Origin: Bacteroidota bacterium | GTDB lineage: Bacteria > Bacteroidota > Bacteroidia > Bacteroidales > P3 | Direction of reading: 5' to 3' | NCBI GenBank assembly: GCA_023415495.1 | Contig: JAEZKK010000006.1 | Span: forward strand, 62,001 to 126,000 | Length of the DNA stretch: 64,000 nt | Shown: piece after piece, positions 33,603 through 42,163 of the stretch | Numbering within the stretch: the stretch's first letter is position 1 | Layout of the letters: every line of letters starts with the position of its first letter | Made by a program: the position numbers and the translations under genes | The notes under the pieces: generated by a model | Database searches by the model: none | The model's input: the letters and a program-made list of their open reading frames with translations, nothing else | What the model was told of the DNA's origin: nothing

Positions 33603-34812
33603 AGTCAAATCTAATACTCTTAATAGGACTAATCTTTGAAATACTTCTTGCAGGAATTAAAAGAGCAAGGAAACAAATAATAATTGTTCCAAGGTTTACA
33701 AGCATAACCTGAGAAAAGGAAATCTCAATTGGTACTGAGGTAAGATAATAGCTTTCTTGATCAAGTTTGAATATTTTAAACCTCACTTGTAAATAGCCCA
33801 AACCTAAGGCTAAGATATTCCCATAAAGAATCCCTTTAAATATTATATTCAAAGCATTATATAGAAATATCTTAATAATACTTCTATTATTAGCTCCAAG
33901 GCTTTTTAAAATACCAATGGTTTGAGTTTTCTCGAATATAATTATCAAAAGAGTTGAGGTAATAGTAATAATAGAAACCAAAATCATTATCAATAGAATT
34001 ACCACAACATTACTATCTAATAAGTTTAACCAGGAGAAGAGATTTGGTTCTATTTCCTGAATATTAAGTATTGTCTTGTCGTGAGAAGTTGAATTATAAA
34101 TATATTCAGAGCTTTCCTCTTGTTTGGAGAAGTCCTTTAATAATATCTCATAACCGTGAACCTCATTATCTTTAAGGCTACTAAGAGGTCTTAGCTGGTC
34201 GATATTACAGATAATTATCTTTTCGTCATAAAGACTTAACCCTGTTTCGTAAATCCCAATCACTTCCATAGCTCTTGCCCTATAATTATTATCAATATAG
34301 AAGTAAATTCTAAGTTTGTCCCCAAGAGAAAGAGATAGTTTATTGGCAATATGCTTGGATATAATAGCTTCATTAATATTCTCCTTGCTTAGAAATCTTC
34401 CAGAGAGAAGATAGTTATGGAAGAAATTACTATCATAATTATTATCAATTCCCTTTAGCATTACTCCTTGGAAATCATCCTTGGTTTTAATTAAACCTCC
34501 AAGAGAAATAAAAGGATTAATGGATTTAATATTCTCGTGTTTTCTAAGAGTTTTTTCTTCCTGTGGGCTTAGTGAAATGCCTTGGGAGTCATAACTATTA
34601 TAGGATTGGTAGGGAAGGATTTGAACATGGGAGCCAAAGCCAATGATTTTCTCTTTAATCTCTGATTTAAAACCTTGAAGCACAGAAATAGAAGTAATCA
34701 TTACAGCTACTCCCAAACTAATACTAAGTATAGCAATTATAATTATAGGTCGAGAAAAGGTTTTGCCCTTTTGTTTAGATAGTCTCTTAGAAATAAAGTA
34801 TTCGAAATTCAT
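33601..34812 (-). CDS. ABC transporter permease, LolC/LolE (FtsX) family
   Basis: 403-residue inner-membrane protein. One N-terminal span (PIIIIAILSISLGVAVMI), a periplasmic MacB-like domain, then three C-terminal spans with the FtsX signature QTIGILKSLGANNRSIIKIF. It resembles the lipoprotein-releasing permeases LolC/E, although the ATPase partner is not adjacent. Starts 9 bp after the O-antigen-ligase-like gene. Confidence 0.88.
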   Translation of the reverse strand: MNFEYFISKRLSKQKGKTFSRPIIIIAILSISLGVAVMITSISVLQGFKSEIKEKIIGFGSHVQILPYQSYNSYDSQGISLSPQEEKTLRKHENIKSINPFISLGGLIKTKDDFQGVMLKGIDNNYDSNFFHNYLLSGRFLSKENINEAIISKHIANKLSLSLGDKLRIYFYIDNNYRARAMEVIGIYETGLSLYDEKIIICNIDQLRPLSSLKDNEVHGYEILLKDFSKQEESSEYIYNSTSHDKTILNIQEIEPNLFSWLNLLDSNVVVILLIMILVSIITITSTLLIIIFEKTQTIGILKSLGANNRSIIKIFLYNALNIIFKGILYGNILALGLGYLQVRFKIFKLDQESYYLTSVPIEISFSQVMLVNLGTIIICFLALLIPARSISKISPIKSIRFD

Positions 34813-34821
34813 ATTGCAAAT

Positions 34822-36417
34822 TTAGGACTTTTCTTTGTCTTCTTCCATTAATTCTTTTATATCCTTAAAATTGAATACAAATAGACTTTGAATAAGTATA
34901 AAGAAAGCAATTCCAAACAAATTGTCCAAGGTGTCTTCGTTAATCATCGACATTAAAGAGATAAAGAAAAACCCGCTATAAACTAAATTTGAGAATAAGC
35001 CTTTCTTAATTCCTGGATAAACCAACCAATAAACAAATAGAATAAAACCCAATACTCCAAAGCAAATCATAACACTTAGGTATTGGTTATGGGCTCTTAG
35101 TTTAGAGTCGTAGAGTTCAGAATTTCTTTTAATTAATTCCTTTTCAAAATCCTTAGCAATATCTCCAGTGCCAATCCCAATGATTGGATTATCCTTGATT
35201 ATTGATAAAGAATTCTTCCAAAGCTCAATTCTTTGAATCTCCGAGAAATTCTTAACCTTTCCATACTTTCTGAAAGCATCAATCTGATAGAATAGCTTAT
35301 AGAGTCTTGGTCTTAGATTAAATCTCTGAGTATATACCTTATTAGTAATTCCGTTTTTAATATTCTCAATATCCTTATCGCTTAGCATATTAAACTTTTC
35401 TGCATCCTTAACTGGATGTATAGAATTCATATAACGAACTAAGAAATCAATATAAGCTCCCTCCCCGTTTTGGGTATTTACTCTTTCAAATGCATTTAAT
35501 CCTGTTCTTTTTTCCCATTCTCTTGTCAATTCACTCATACAGAAATAATGATATACATAGTTTCCGTTTTCTATTGTCTTTAGGTCAAATAAATTATCGT
35601 AAGGGTTTCCCTCTGGAGTTGTTTTGCTAAGATTATTATTATAGATAGGATTAGGAGTAAAGTAAAAACTATATTCCTTATATAACCATATACTACTATA
35701 TGATATAATTATTAGATAGAATAATAGGATAATATAAGATATATATCTTTTTCTATGCTTGAATATATGGTAGGGAATATAAATCAAAGCCATTGAGAAA
35801 AGAATAACTATTCCTGTAATTGCTTGTGAAAGGAATAAGTAACCAGCAAACAATAGGATAACGCTTAGAATTGAAATCCTTATTCTTTTTGAAATCCTTT
35901 TTTTCTTATAAAGAATATATGTAAGGCCGACTATCCCAAAGCAAAGATTTAGAGCAAAACGAATATGTGATATAGAGAAGATAAGCTTTCTTGTATCAGG
36001 ATTATCTTGGATTAAATAATTTACACTTCCCCAAAGGACTCCAAAAAGAAGAGCGGAAATATAAAATAAATAAAAGAGTTTAATGATTCTCTTATCCAAG
36101 GGAGAGATTAGCCCAATAGTTAATGGGATTAACAATAGTGGAATCTTCTTATTTATATCTCCTAATCCATATTTTAAATCTTGAGTCCATAATAAACCTA
36201 AAAGATTTAGAATGAAAAATAAGCTTAGGATAAGTATAAATACTTTGTTTTGCTTGAAATTCTCAATTAATTCTTTCTTTGGACTTATTATTAATCTAAT
36301 TATTAGGGCTGTTATCCCCAGATTAATAAGGAATTTTGATAATACAAGTCCTACTCCCAAACAAAGGAAGAGGAAGATATCGAAGAGAAATAAATATCCT
36401 TTTTTCTTATTCTGCAT
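34822..36417 (-). CDS. O-antigen ligase-like membrane protein
   Basis: 531-residue polytopic protein of the Wzy_C/WaaL type, about 10-12 predicted spans with a large periplasmic loop near residues 270-400. The family-typical block IIGIGTGDIAKDFEKE and RAHNQYLSVMICFG, containing the conserved His of the ligase site, follows that loop. Probable ligation or polymerisation of surface polysaccharide onto lipid A-core. In T9SS organisms such a ligase can make the LPS form that anchors cargo; that role is inference here. Confidence 0.82.
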   Translation of the reverse strand: MQNKKKGYLFLFDIFLFLCLGVGLVLSKFLINLGITALIIRLIISPKKELIENFKQNKVFILILSLFFILNLLGLLWTQDLKYGLGDINKKIPLLLIPLTIGLISPLDKRIIKLFYLFYISALLFGVLWGSVNYLIQDNPDTRKLIFSISHIRFALNLCFGIVGLTYILYKKKRISKRIRISILSVILLFAGYLFLSQAITGIVILFSMALIYIPYHIFKHRKRYISYIILLFYLIIISYSSIWLYKEYSFYFTPNPIYNNNLSKTTPEGNPYDNLFDLKTIENGNYVYHYFCMSELTREWEKRTGLNAFERVNTQNGEGAYIDFLVRYMNSIHPVKDAEKFNMLSDKDIENIKNGITNKVYTQRFNLRPRLYKLFYQIDAFRKYGKVKNFSEIQRIELWKNSLSIIKDNPIIGIGTGDIAKDFEKELIKRNSELYDSKLRAHNQYLSVMICFGVLGFILFVYWLVYPGIKKGLFSNLVYSGFFFISLMSMINEDTLDNLFGIAFFILIQSLFVFNFKDIKELMEEDKEKS

Positions 36418-36539
36418 AATTATTGGAGATATTAGATTTATTAACGAAATAAACCCAATAAAGTTATATTTAAAAGCCTTTAATTTCTTTATTAATCAAA
36501 GAAAAATAATAAACTGATAAGATAATTGTAAAAAAATTC

Positions 36540-36548
36540 TATCTTTGT
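36540..36548 (+). promoter_or_regulatory. -7 box of the carbamate kinase gene
   Basis: TATCTTTGT, one change from TAnnTTTGC, 39 bp before the ATG. No clear -33 element. Confidence 0.45.
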
Positions 36549-36587
36549 AGCTTCAAAAAAATTGAATTATCAATAAACTAACTATTT

Positions 36588-37523
36588 ATGAAGAAATTAG
36601 CTGTTATTGCCTTTGGAGGTAATGCACTTTTGAGAAGTGGACAAAAGGGAACTTATAAGGAACAGATTAAGAATGTTACAGAAACATGTGATTCATTGAC
36701 CAATCTTCTTAAGCAAGATTATAATATTGTAATCGGACATGGAAATGGTCCTCAAGTAGGAAATGTAATGCTTCAACACGAAGCTGGCAAAAAGAAATTT
36801 GATATCGAGGCTATGCCAATGGATTTCTGTGTTGCAGAAACTCAAGGCTCAATAGGTTATCTAATCGAATTAGGTTTTAGAAACGTATTTGCAAGAGAGA
36901 ATATCCAAAGAGGAGTCCTTACTCTTCTTACTCAAGTAGTAGTTGATAAGAATGACCCTGCTTTTCAAAATCCTGTAAAACCAGTAGGTCCTTATTATTC
37001 AAAGGAAGAGGCAGATGCTTTTGCTCAAGAAACTGGAGCAACATATGCAAAGGATTCTAAAAGCGACAAATATAGAAAGGTTGTTGCTTCTCCAAAACCT
37101 CTTAAGGTTACAAATATCGATTTAGTAAAGTCCTTAGCACTTGAAGGAAATGTGGTTGTAACTGTTGGAGGTGGTGGTATTCCTGTTATTGAAGAGGACG
37201 GAATAACAGGAGTAGAGGCAGTAATTGACAAGGATTTGGCTTCTGCTCTAACAGCAGTTGAGATAGGAGCTGATGAGTTTTATATACTTACTGATGTTCC
37301 AAAGATTTATATTAATTTCCGCAAGCCAGGCGAATTAGCCCTTGATACAATAACCATTAAAGAAGCAGAGGAATACCTTTCACAAGGACATTTTGCAGAA
37401 GGCTCAATGGCGCCAAAAGTAAGAGCAGCCCTACATTTCGTAAAGAATGGAGGAAAGGAATGTATAATTACCGAAGCAGGACAATTAGGAAACCCAGACT
37501 GCGGAACCAGAATTATTTGGTAG
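36588..37523 (+). CDS. arcC: Carbamate kinase
   Basis: 311-residue amino-acid kinase family enzyme that makes ATP from carbamoyl phosphate and ADP in catabolism. N terminus KLAVIAFGGNALLRSGQKG and HGNGPQVGNVMLQHE are the substrate and phosphate-binding loops; VVTVGGGGIPVIEEDG and ECIITEAGQLGNPDCGTRI are family typical. Ornithine carbamoyltransferase lies about 9 kb away; arginine deiminase is not in the window. Confidence 0.96.
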   Translation: MKKLAVIAFGGNALLRSGQKGTYKEQIKNVTETCDSLTNLLKQDYNIVIGHGNGPQVGNVMLQHEAGKKKFDIEAMPMDFCVAETQGSIGYLIELGFRNVFARENIQRGVLTLLTQVVVDKNDPAFQNPVKPVGPYYSKEEADAFAQETGATYAKDSKSDKYRKVVASPKPLKVTNIDLVKSLALEGNVVVTVGGGGIPVIEEDGITGVEAVIDKDLASALTAVEIGADEFYILTDVPKIYINFRKPGELALDTITIKEAEEYLSQGHFAEGSMAPKVRAALHFVKNGGKECIITEAGQLGNPDCGTRIIW

Positions 37524-37581
37524 AGGTTTAAAAACTAAACGTGATTTTCTATTATTTAGACCAAAAATAAAATTAGACAAT

Positions 37582-38037
37582 ATGGTACATTTGGTTTATT
37601 GTGACGACAAGTCAAAAGAATTGGATAAAATACTCTCAGGCTCAAAGACAATGGTTGTTAGAGGAGCCTCTGGAAGAAAGATTCCTCATAGCAGAGTTCA
37701 TAAAGATGAGATTCTTTACTTTATGCAAAAAGGCACAAAGAAGGTATCAGCAAAAGCAAGGGTTATAAATGTAGAAAATCACGTTAAACTTATAGATTCA
37801 GAGATTGAAGAAAAGCTAAGTAACCCAAAGCTAAATCTTACAGACAAGCAAAAGGAACGCTGGCATAAGAAATGTTTAGTCCTTATTGAGTTCGAAGATG
37901 TAGAGAAAATAGAACCAGAATTAGATTTCTTACATCAGAGCAATATGGATGACTGGCTAATAATAGAAAAGATAGAAGATGTCCTAACACTAACAAGCAT
38001 CCCCTACAATTACGAAAAATCCAGATTAGGGAATTAG
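37582..38037 (+). CDS. ASCH/PUA-like domain protein
   Basis: 151-residue soluble protein. The N-terminal pattern KELDKILSGSKTMVVRG followed by ILYFMQKGTKKVSAKARV resembles ASCH domains (PUA-like fold), which bind RNA or modified nucleotides. I cannot name a function. 58 bp after arcC, possibly cotranscribed, followed by a strong bidirectional terminator. Confidence 0.6.
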   Translation: MVHLVYCDDKSKELDKILSGSKTMVVRGASGRKIPHSRVHKDEILYFMQKGTKKVSAKARVINVENHVKLIDSEIEEKLSNPKLNLTDKQKERWHKKCLVLIEFEDVEKIEPELDFLHQSNMDDWLIIEKIEDVLTLTSIPYNYEKSRLGN

Positions 38038-38069
38038 AATAGTTTAGTAGGGTTATCTTAAACCAAATT

Positions 38070-38117
38070 AATCAACAAAAAGAGAGAAGTTAAACTAATT
38101 CTCTCTTTTTGTTGATT
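38070..38117. terminator. Bidirectional terminator with 19-bp stem
   Basis: A perfect 19-bp stem (38070-38088 with 38099-38117) with a 10-nt loop, including A5 and T5 tracts. It separates the ASCH-like gene from the convergent T9SS cargo gene. Confidence 0.88.
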
Positions 38118-38135
38118 ATGAAACTTCTTCATTCT

Positions 38136-39350
38136 CTATTGTCTAATTAGTTTTTGAGAATGACTAATCCCTTTTCCTTTTATTTCAATTATATATATAC
38201 CCTCAATTAAGTTTTTCCCATTTATAGAGATATTGTTTTCTCCAATATAAATGTTTTTATCTTCTCTTAAAACAATTTTTCCTAAAGCATCTCTAATTAT
38301 TATTTCTGTTCTAACCTTTTCTTTTGAATTAATATTAATATTCCAAAAGTCCTTACTTGGATTAGGTGAAATTATAACTTCAGCATTATCATTAGAGCTA
38401 AGCTCTTCAATTGAAGAATTATCCTGATTACAAATATACAGATTAATAGAAGTCACACAAGATTCATTATTTCTAATTACCTCATGAGTAAGAGTCTGAC
38501 ATTGGTTTGTTGGAGTGAGAGTATAAGTGAAACTAGGATAAGTTGAAAGACTTTGAGAGCCATATCTCCAAATATGTTGTCCATCTTCAATATGAGCATT
38601 AAAAGTAAGAGTAGTTGGGTCGAGAGCATTTGGCATTGTGTATGAGAAATTAGAATTGCAAGTGTCAATATAAAGATATGTAACTTGAAGTTCAGGCCAA
38701 AGAGTAGAGTCAGCATTATCACTTGATGCAAAAACCAAACATCTATATTCTTGTTCAGTAATAAGTCTCAACATAAAACCATAATTTGTACTTGGATTAG
38801 AAACCATATCTTGCACCCATGCATTTAATGCGCTTGAGTTTTCAATTATGTAATTCCAATTATATTGTGAATTTGAAGCAGGAATTGTAATTTGGCCAAC
38901 ATTTGTTGATGTTGGTTGAGTGTTCCAAGTAACAGTACTCTCATCCCACGCACTGGTTACTCTTTGAAGATATGATGAGTTAGAATGCTGACTTAATGAA
39001 CTCCCAGGATAAACATTATTCCCATGAGGATATAAACTGTTTGTACCATAAAGTTTTAACTTTACATCGGTAATAATAGCCCCAGTTGGAATTGAAGCTA
39101 ATTCTTCAAACTTAATTAATGAACGTTGCGTCAATATTCCTCCATTACCAGTCCAAGCACTAACTATATTCCCTTCATCATCTCCATAATTTATTTCTCC
39201 ATAATTTGCAACTGTACTGTTAAGAATTTTTGTATCTTTACCTATTTGAGCATTTGGTTTAAAGGTTACTGTTGTTTGTGAAAATGTAATTTGACTTGAA
39301 CTAATAGTCAATAAAAACATAGCTAAAAAGCTAACAATAATTTTTTTCAT
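38136..39350 (-). CDS. T9SS cargo protein with DNRLRE-like domain
   Basis: 404-residue secreted protein. Signal peptide about 1-24. Residues about 25-230 match the DNRLRE type (TTVTFKPNAQIGKDTKIL, RSLIKFEELASIPTGAIIT, WDESTVTWNTQPTST), a beta domain found in surface proteins of Bacteroidetes and Firmicutes. Then about 90 residues of unassigned sequence and a T9SS sorting domain (VIISPNPSKDFWNI to HSQKLIRQ). Function probably adhesion or carbohydrate recognition; not established. Confidence 0.85.
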   Translation of the reverse strand: MKKIIVSFLAMFLLTISSSQITFSQTTVTFKPNAQIGKDTKILNSTVANYGEINYGDDEGNIVSAWTGNGGILTQRSLIKFEELASIPTGAIITDVKLKLYGTNSLYPHGNNVYPGSSLSQHSNSSYLQRVTSAWDESTVTWNTQPTSTNVGQITIPASNSQYNWNYIIENSSALNAWVQDMVSNPSTNYGFMLRLITEQEYRCLVFASSDNADSTLWPELQVTYLYIDTCNSNFSYTMPNALDPTTLTFNAHIEDGQHIWRYGSQSLSTYPSFTYTLTPTNQCQTLTHEVIRNNESCVTSINLYICNQDNSSIEELSSNDNAEVIISPNPSKDFWNININSKEKVRTEIIIRDALGKIVLREDKNIYIGENNISINGKNLIEGIYIIEIKGKGISHSQKLIRQ

Positions 39351-39380
39351 ATTTTGAATGATATTAAATTTTATTTTGAT

Positions 39381-39389
39381 GCAAAAGTA
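39381..39389 (-). promoter_or_regulatory. -7 box of the DNRLRE cargo gene
   Basis: Reads TACTTTTGC on the minus strand, matching TAnnTTTGC, 31 bp upstream of the ATG. No clear -33. Confidence 0.55.
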
Positions 39390-39417
39390 GGGAAAATCCT
39401 TTAATTTTTCTCTTTAT

Positions 39418-39852
39418 TTAAGAAATTCCAACAAATTCACCAGTTTCTTCAATATAGCAGATGATTATAAAATTCCCATGACTTAATTCTGACTTTATCC
39501 AAGAGTCAAATTCATTATTGTCGCTTGTTTTATAATTCTCCTTATTATCTATTTCCTTAATTATCTCCTTGCCGAATTTATCATCTAATCTTCCAAAACC
39601 ATAATCGCAAGAGTTTTGATCTTTTGAAGATTTTACAATAAGAAATGAATTAGGGAATAGACGGAAATGACCGCTAAGAAGTTCAGAGAAATCTTTTAAA
39701 GGAGAGTTTGAAGTAAAATCGAAACTTTTTTCTCCTTTTTTAATACTTAAAAGAGTCTGATTTTTCTGAGGGTTTTCCTCTAAAGTCTTTTTATCACAAG
39801 ATGAAAGACCAAATAAAACCAAAACAGAGGCAAATAAAAAGATTTTTTTCAT
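39418..39852 (-). CDS. Small hypothetical lipoprotein
   Basis: 144 residues with a lipoprotein signal (FLFASVLVLFGLSSC, lipid-modified Cys near residue 19). No domain recognised. The mature part is charged and soluble. It has its own -7 box (39883-39891) and may be transcribed with the downstream cargo gene, although that gene also has its own box. Confidence 0.8.
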   Translation of the reverse strand: MKKIFLFASVLVLFGLSSCDKKTLEENPQKNQTLLSIKKGEKSFDFTSNSPLKDFSELLSGHFRLFPNSFLIVKSSKDQNSCDYGFGRLDDKFGKEIIKEIDNKENYKTSDNNEFDSWIKSELSHGNFIIICYIEETGEFVGIS

Positions 39853-39882
39853 ATCAATAGAATTAATTGGTTAATAATTAGG

Positions 39883-39891
39883 GCAAAGATA
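39883..39891 (-). promoter_or_regulatory. -7 box of the small lipoprotein gene
   Basis: Reads TATCTTTGC on the minus strand, an exact consensus match, 31 bp from the ATG. Confidence 0.6.
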
Positions 39892-39950
39892 TAAATAAAT
39901 CAAATATAAAACTCATAAAATCCTATTTCCTTCTATTTAAATCCTATTTT

Positions 39951-40112
39951 AAACTTTTTTTATCAAGTTTCAATCTCAGCATCATGCCATGAATTTTTAA
40001 ACATCATGCCATGATGTTGATGGAATCATGCCATGAAGTTACCAACATCATGCCATGAAGTTGAGAACATCATGCCATGATGTTGAGATCTAAATCAAAT
40101 AAAAAAAGTTCA
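39951..40112. repeat. Family-2 palindrome-array element, copy C
   Basis: Five CATGCCATG units are centred at 39987, 40009, 40031, 40053 and 40075, exactly 22 bp apart. Flanks AACTTTTTTTAT (39952-39963) and ATAAAAAAAGTT (40099-40110) are inverted repeats with their midpoint at 40031, the centre of unit 3. The spacers between units 1-2 and 4-5, and 2-3 and 3-4, are also partly complementary. Element B at 24.8 kb has the same distances from the centre. Confidence 0.85.
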
Positions 40113-40267
40113 AAGTCTAATATCTCTACTTTGTTCCCTTGATTAATAAGATTTATATCAGGGTTTTTCGTCATTAATTAATCATAATTATAAAGCAAAT
40201 TAAACCAATAGAAATTTACTTTTAAAAAATAATGGATTATATCAATCATTTATATTCATTTAATTTC

Positions 40268-40299
40268 TTTGGATATTAAAATAATATTTATACCTTTGC
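40268..40299 (+). promoter_or_regulatory. Promoter of the first DUF4139 gene
   Basis: TTTG (40268-40271) and TACCTTTGC (40291-40299) with a 19-bp spacer, 25 bp before the ATG. Confidence 0.78.
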
Positions 40300-40324
40300 C
40301 TTGAATTATTAAAATCAATATTCT

Positions 40325-42127
40325 ATGAAAAGAATTTTAATTCCTTTACTTGGTTTCTGTTTTTTTATCCCTGGATTGAAGGCTCAACAAAAATTTTATC
40401 CCCAAATTAATAAGGTAACTGTGTTTAAACAATCTGCACAAATTGATAAGTCTTTGGCAATTGAGTTGAAAAAAGGTTATAATGAGATTATTCTCTTGGG
40501 TAATTCCTCAAGGCTTAATACTCAAAGTATTCAGTTTAACTCTTCTAAGGATTTTGTTATAACTGATTTTAGTCCTTATATCCAATTTGTTCGTTCAACT
40601 CAGGAAATGGAGGATAAGCTTACGGATAAGGAAAAGTTAAGGGTTAGGGTTATTAAGGATTCTATTGAGTTATTGAGAGATAAGAGAAATGAGATAAGAG
40701 ATAGAATGGATATATTGACCAGTGAGGGAAGGACTCTTAATAATATCAAAGAGTTAGAAAAACCTCAAAAGGCTGATAGTATGTCTTTGATAGTAGATGC
40801 TTTGAATTATTATAGGTCTAAGAATATTGAAATTGCTGGTTTGCAATACAACCTTAATGAGTCAGATATTGAATTTCAGAAACTAATTCGCAAGCTAAAG
40901 CAAGAGCTTCAGATTATTCTTCAAGATAAGGAAGAGGGAGAGAACTTGAGCAAGGAGGAATACTGTGTTAAGCTTAATCTTTATGCAAAGAATGATGTAA
41001 AGACAAGGATTAATTATAGATATAATGTTAGTGGAATTTATTGGACACCTTTGTATGATATTAGATTCTCTTCTACTAATAATCCTGCGACCTTCCTACT
41101 TAAGGCAGAGTTCCAACAAACAACTGGTGAGGATTGGAAGGATGTTTCCATAGTATTTTCAACCGAAGAGCAAAGCACTAATATTAAATCAATGACATTG
41201 AAACCTATGGTTTATAAAAAGCAAGTAGCGGGAGAGAGACCAAAGACAGTTGCTACTGTAAGTACTGTTGATGATATAGTTGCTCAGGTTGGAGGAATTT
41301 CCGATGTTGAAAGCCAAGGAAAAGCAAGAGGAGAGGGAGGAATGGTAACATACGTAAATGGAGTTGCAAAGAAAGGTTCGGTTAATATTCCAAAGCCAGT
41401 AATTGAAAAGGGTAGTGCAGAATCAGCAGTAAGAATGAAAAGTGAAGATATTGAAAAGATGCAAACTGAAATTATAACTGAAAATGCATCAACTGGAATA
41501 TCTTCAAGTAATAATCTACTTACTCAGGATTATATTGTAAAGATGAAATACACTATTAAGAGTGGAGAAAGAGCTAAGATAATTCCTTTGCAAGAGCAAA
41601 ATACTAAGGTGAATTACAAATATTTCTCAGTACCAAAGAAAGAAAAAGTAGTATATCTTGCAGCCTTATTCCCAACTTGGGAAGAATTGGGATTGGCTAA
41701 TGCAAGAGCTAACCTATATATAGATAATAAATATGTAAACTCTACTTATATCTCAGCCAATCAAACTTTAGATACATTGAAAGTATTTGTTGGAAGAGAA
41801 AATAAGATTGCTATTGAAAGGAAGATTATAAAAGAAAAGCCAATTGAAGCAAATAGGAAGGGGACTGAATTGGAGCAGGTGATAAATATAAAGATATTAG
41901 TTAAGAACAATAATAATAATTGTGTGGATATTAAGATTGACGACCAAATCCCTATTTCTAATTCCGAAAAGATTAGTATTACAAAGGGAGAGCTCTCAGG
42001 AGCAATCTATGATGAAAAGACAGGACTTCTATATTGGGAAACTAGCCTAAAACCATTGGAGTCTAAAATATTTACATTCTCCTATACTTGTAAATATCCT
42101 AAGGATGTAGAACTACCATTGGATTAA
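40325..42127 (+). CDS. DUF4139/DUF4140 domain protein (mucoidy inhibitor A-like), paralogue 1
   Basis: 600-residue exported protein. Signal peptide about 1-20; DUF4140 N-terminal domain (INKVTVFKQSAQIDKSLAIE) at about 27-125; a coiled-coil-like charged region (about 95-205); then the DUF4139 domain, which starts near YRYNVSGIYWTPLYDIRFSS. Between about residues 305 and 390 lies an insertion containing VDDIVAQVGGI and RGEGGMVTYVNGV that recalls a TonB-receptor plug motif. Biological role unknown. Operon with the next gene, 36 bp apart. Confidence 0.85.
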   Translation: MKRILIPLLGFCFFIPGLKAQQKFYPQINKVTVFKQSAQIDKSLAIELKKGYNEIILLGNSSRLNTQSIQFNSSKDFVITDFSPYIQFVRSTQEMEDKLTDKEKLRVRVIKDSIELLRDKRNEIRDRMDILTSEGRTLNNIKELEKPQKADSMSLIVDALNYYRSKNIEIAGLQYNLNESDIEFQKLIRKLKQELQIILQDKEEGENLSKEEYCVKLNLYAKNDVKTRINYRYNVSGIYWTPLYDIRFSSTNNPATFLLKAEFQQTTGEDWKDVSIVFSTEEQSTNIKSMTLKPMVYKKQVAGERPKTVATVSTVDDIVAQVGGISDVESQGKARGEGGMVTYVNGVAKKGSVNIPKPVIEKGSAESAVRMKSEDIEKMQTEIITENASTGISSSNNLLTQDYIVKMKYTIKSGERAKIIPLQEQNTKVNYKYFSVPKKEKVVYLAALFPTWEELGLANARANLYIDNKYVNSTYISANQTLDTLKVFVGRENKIAIERKIIKEKPIEANRKGTELEQVINIKILVKNNNNNCVDIKIDDQIPISNSEKISITKGELSGAIYDEKTGLLYWETSLKPLESKIFTFSYTCKYPKDVELPLD

Positions 42128-42163
42128 GCAAAAAGAGTAGAATAACTTATAAACTTTAAAGAA

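Larger units (their letters stand above)
39853..40324. other. 472-bp divergent intergenic region
   Basis: Holds the -7 box of the lipoprotein gene (minus), the family-2 palindrome array C (39951-40112) and the promoter of the first DUF4139 gene (40268-40299). No other gene is seen. Confidence 0.8.
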
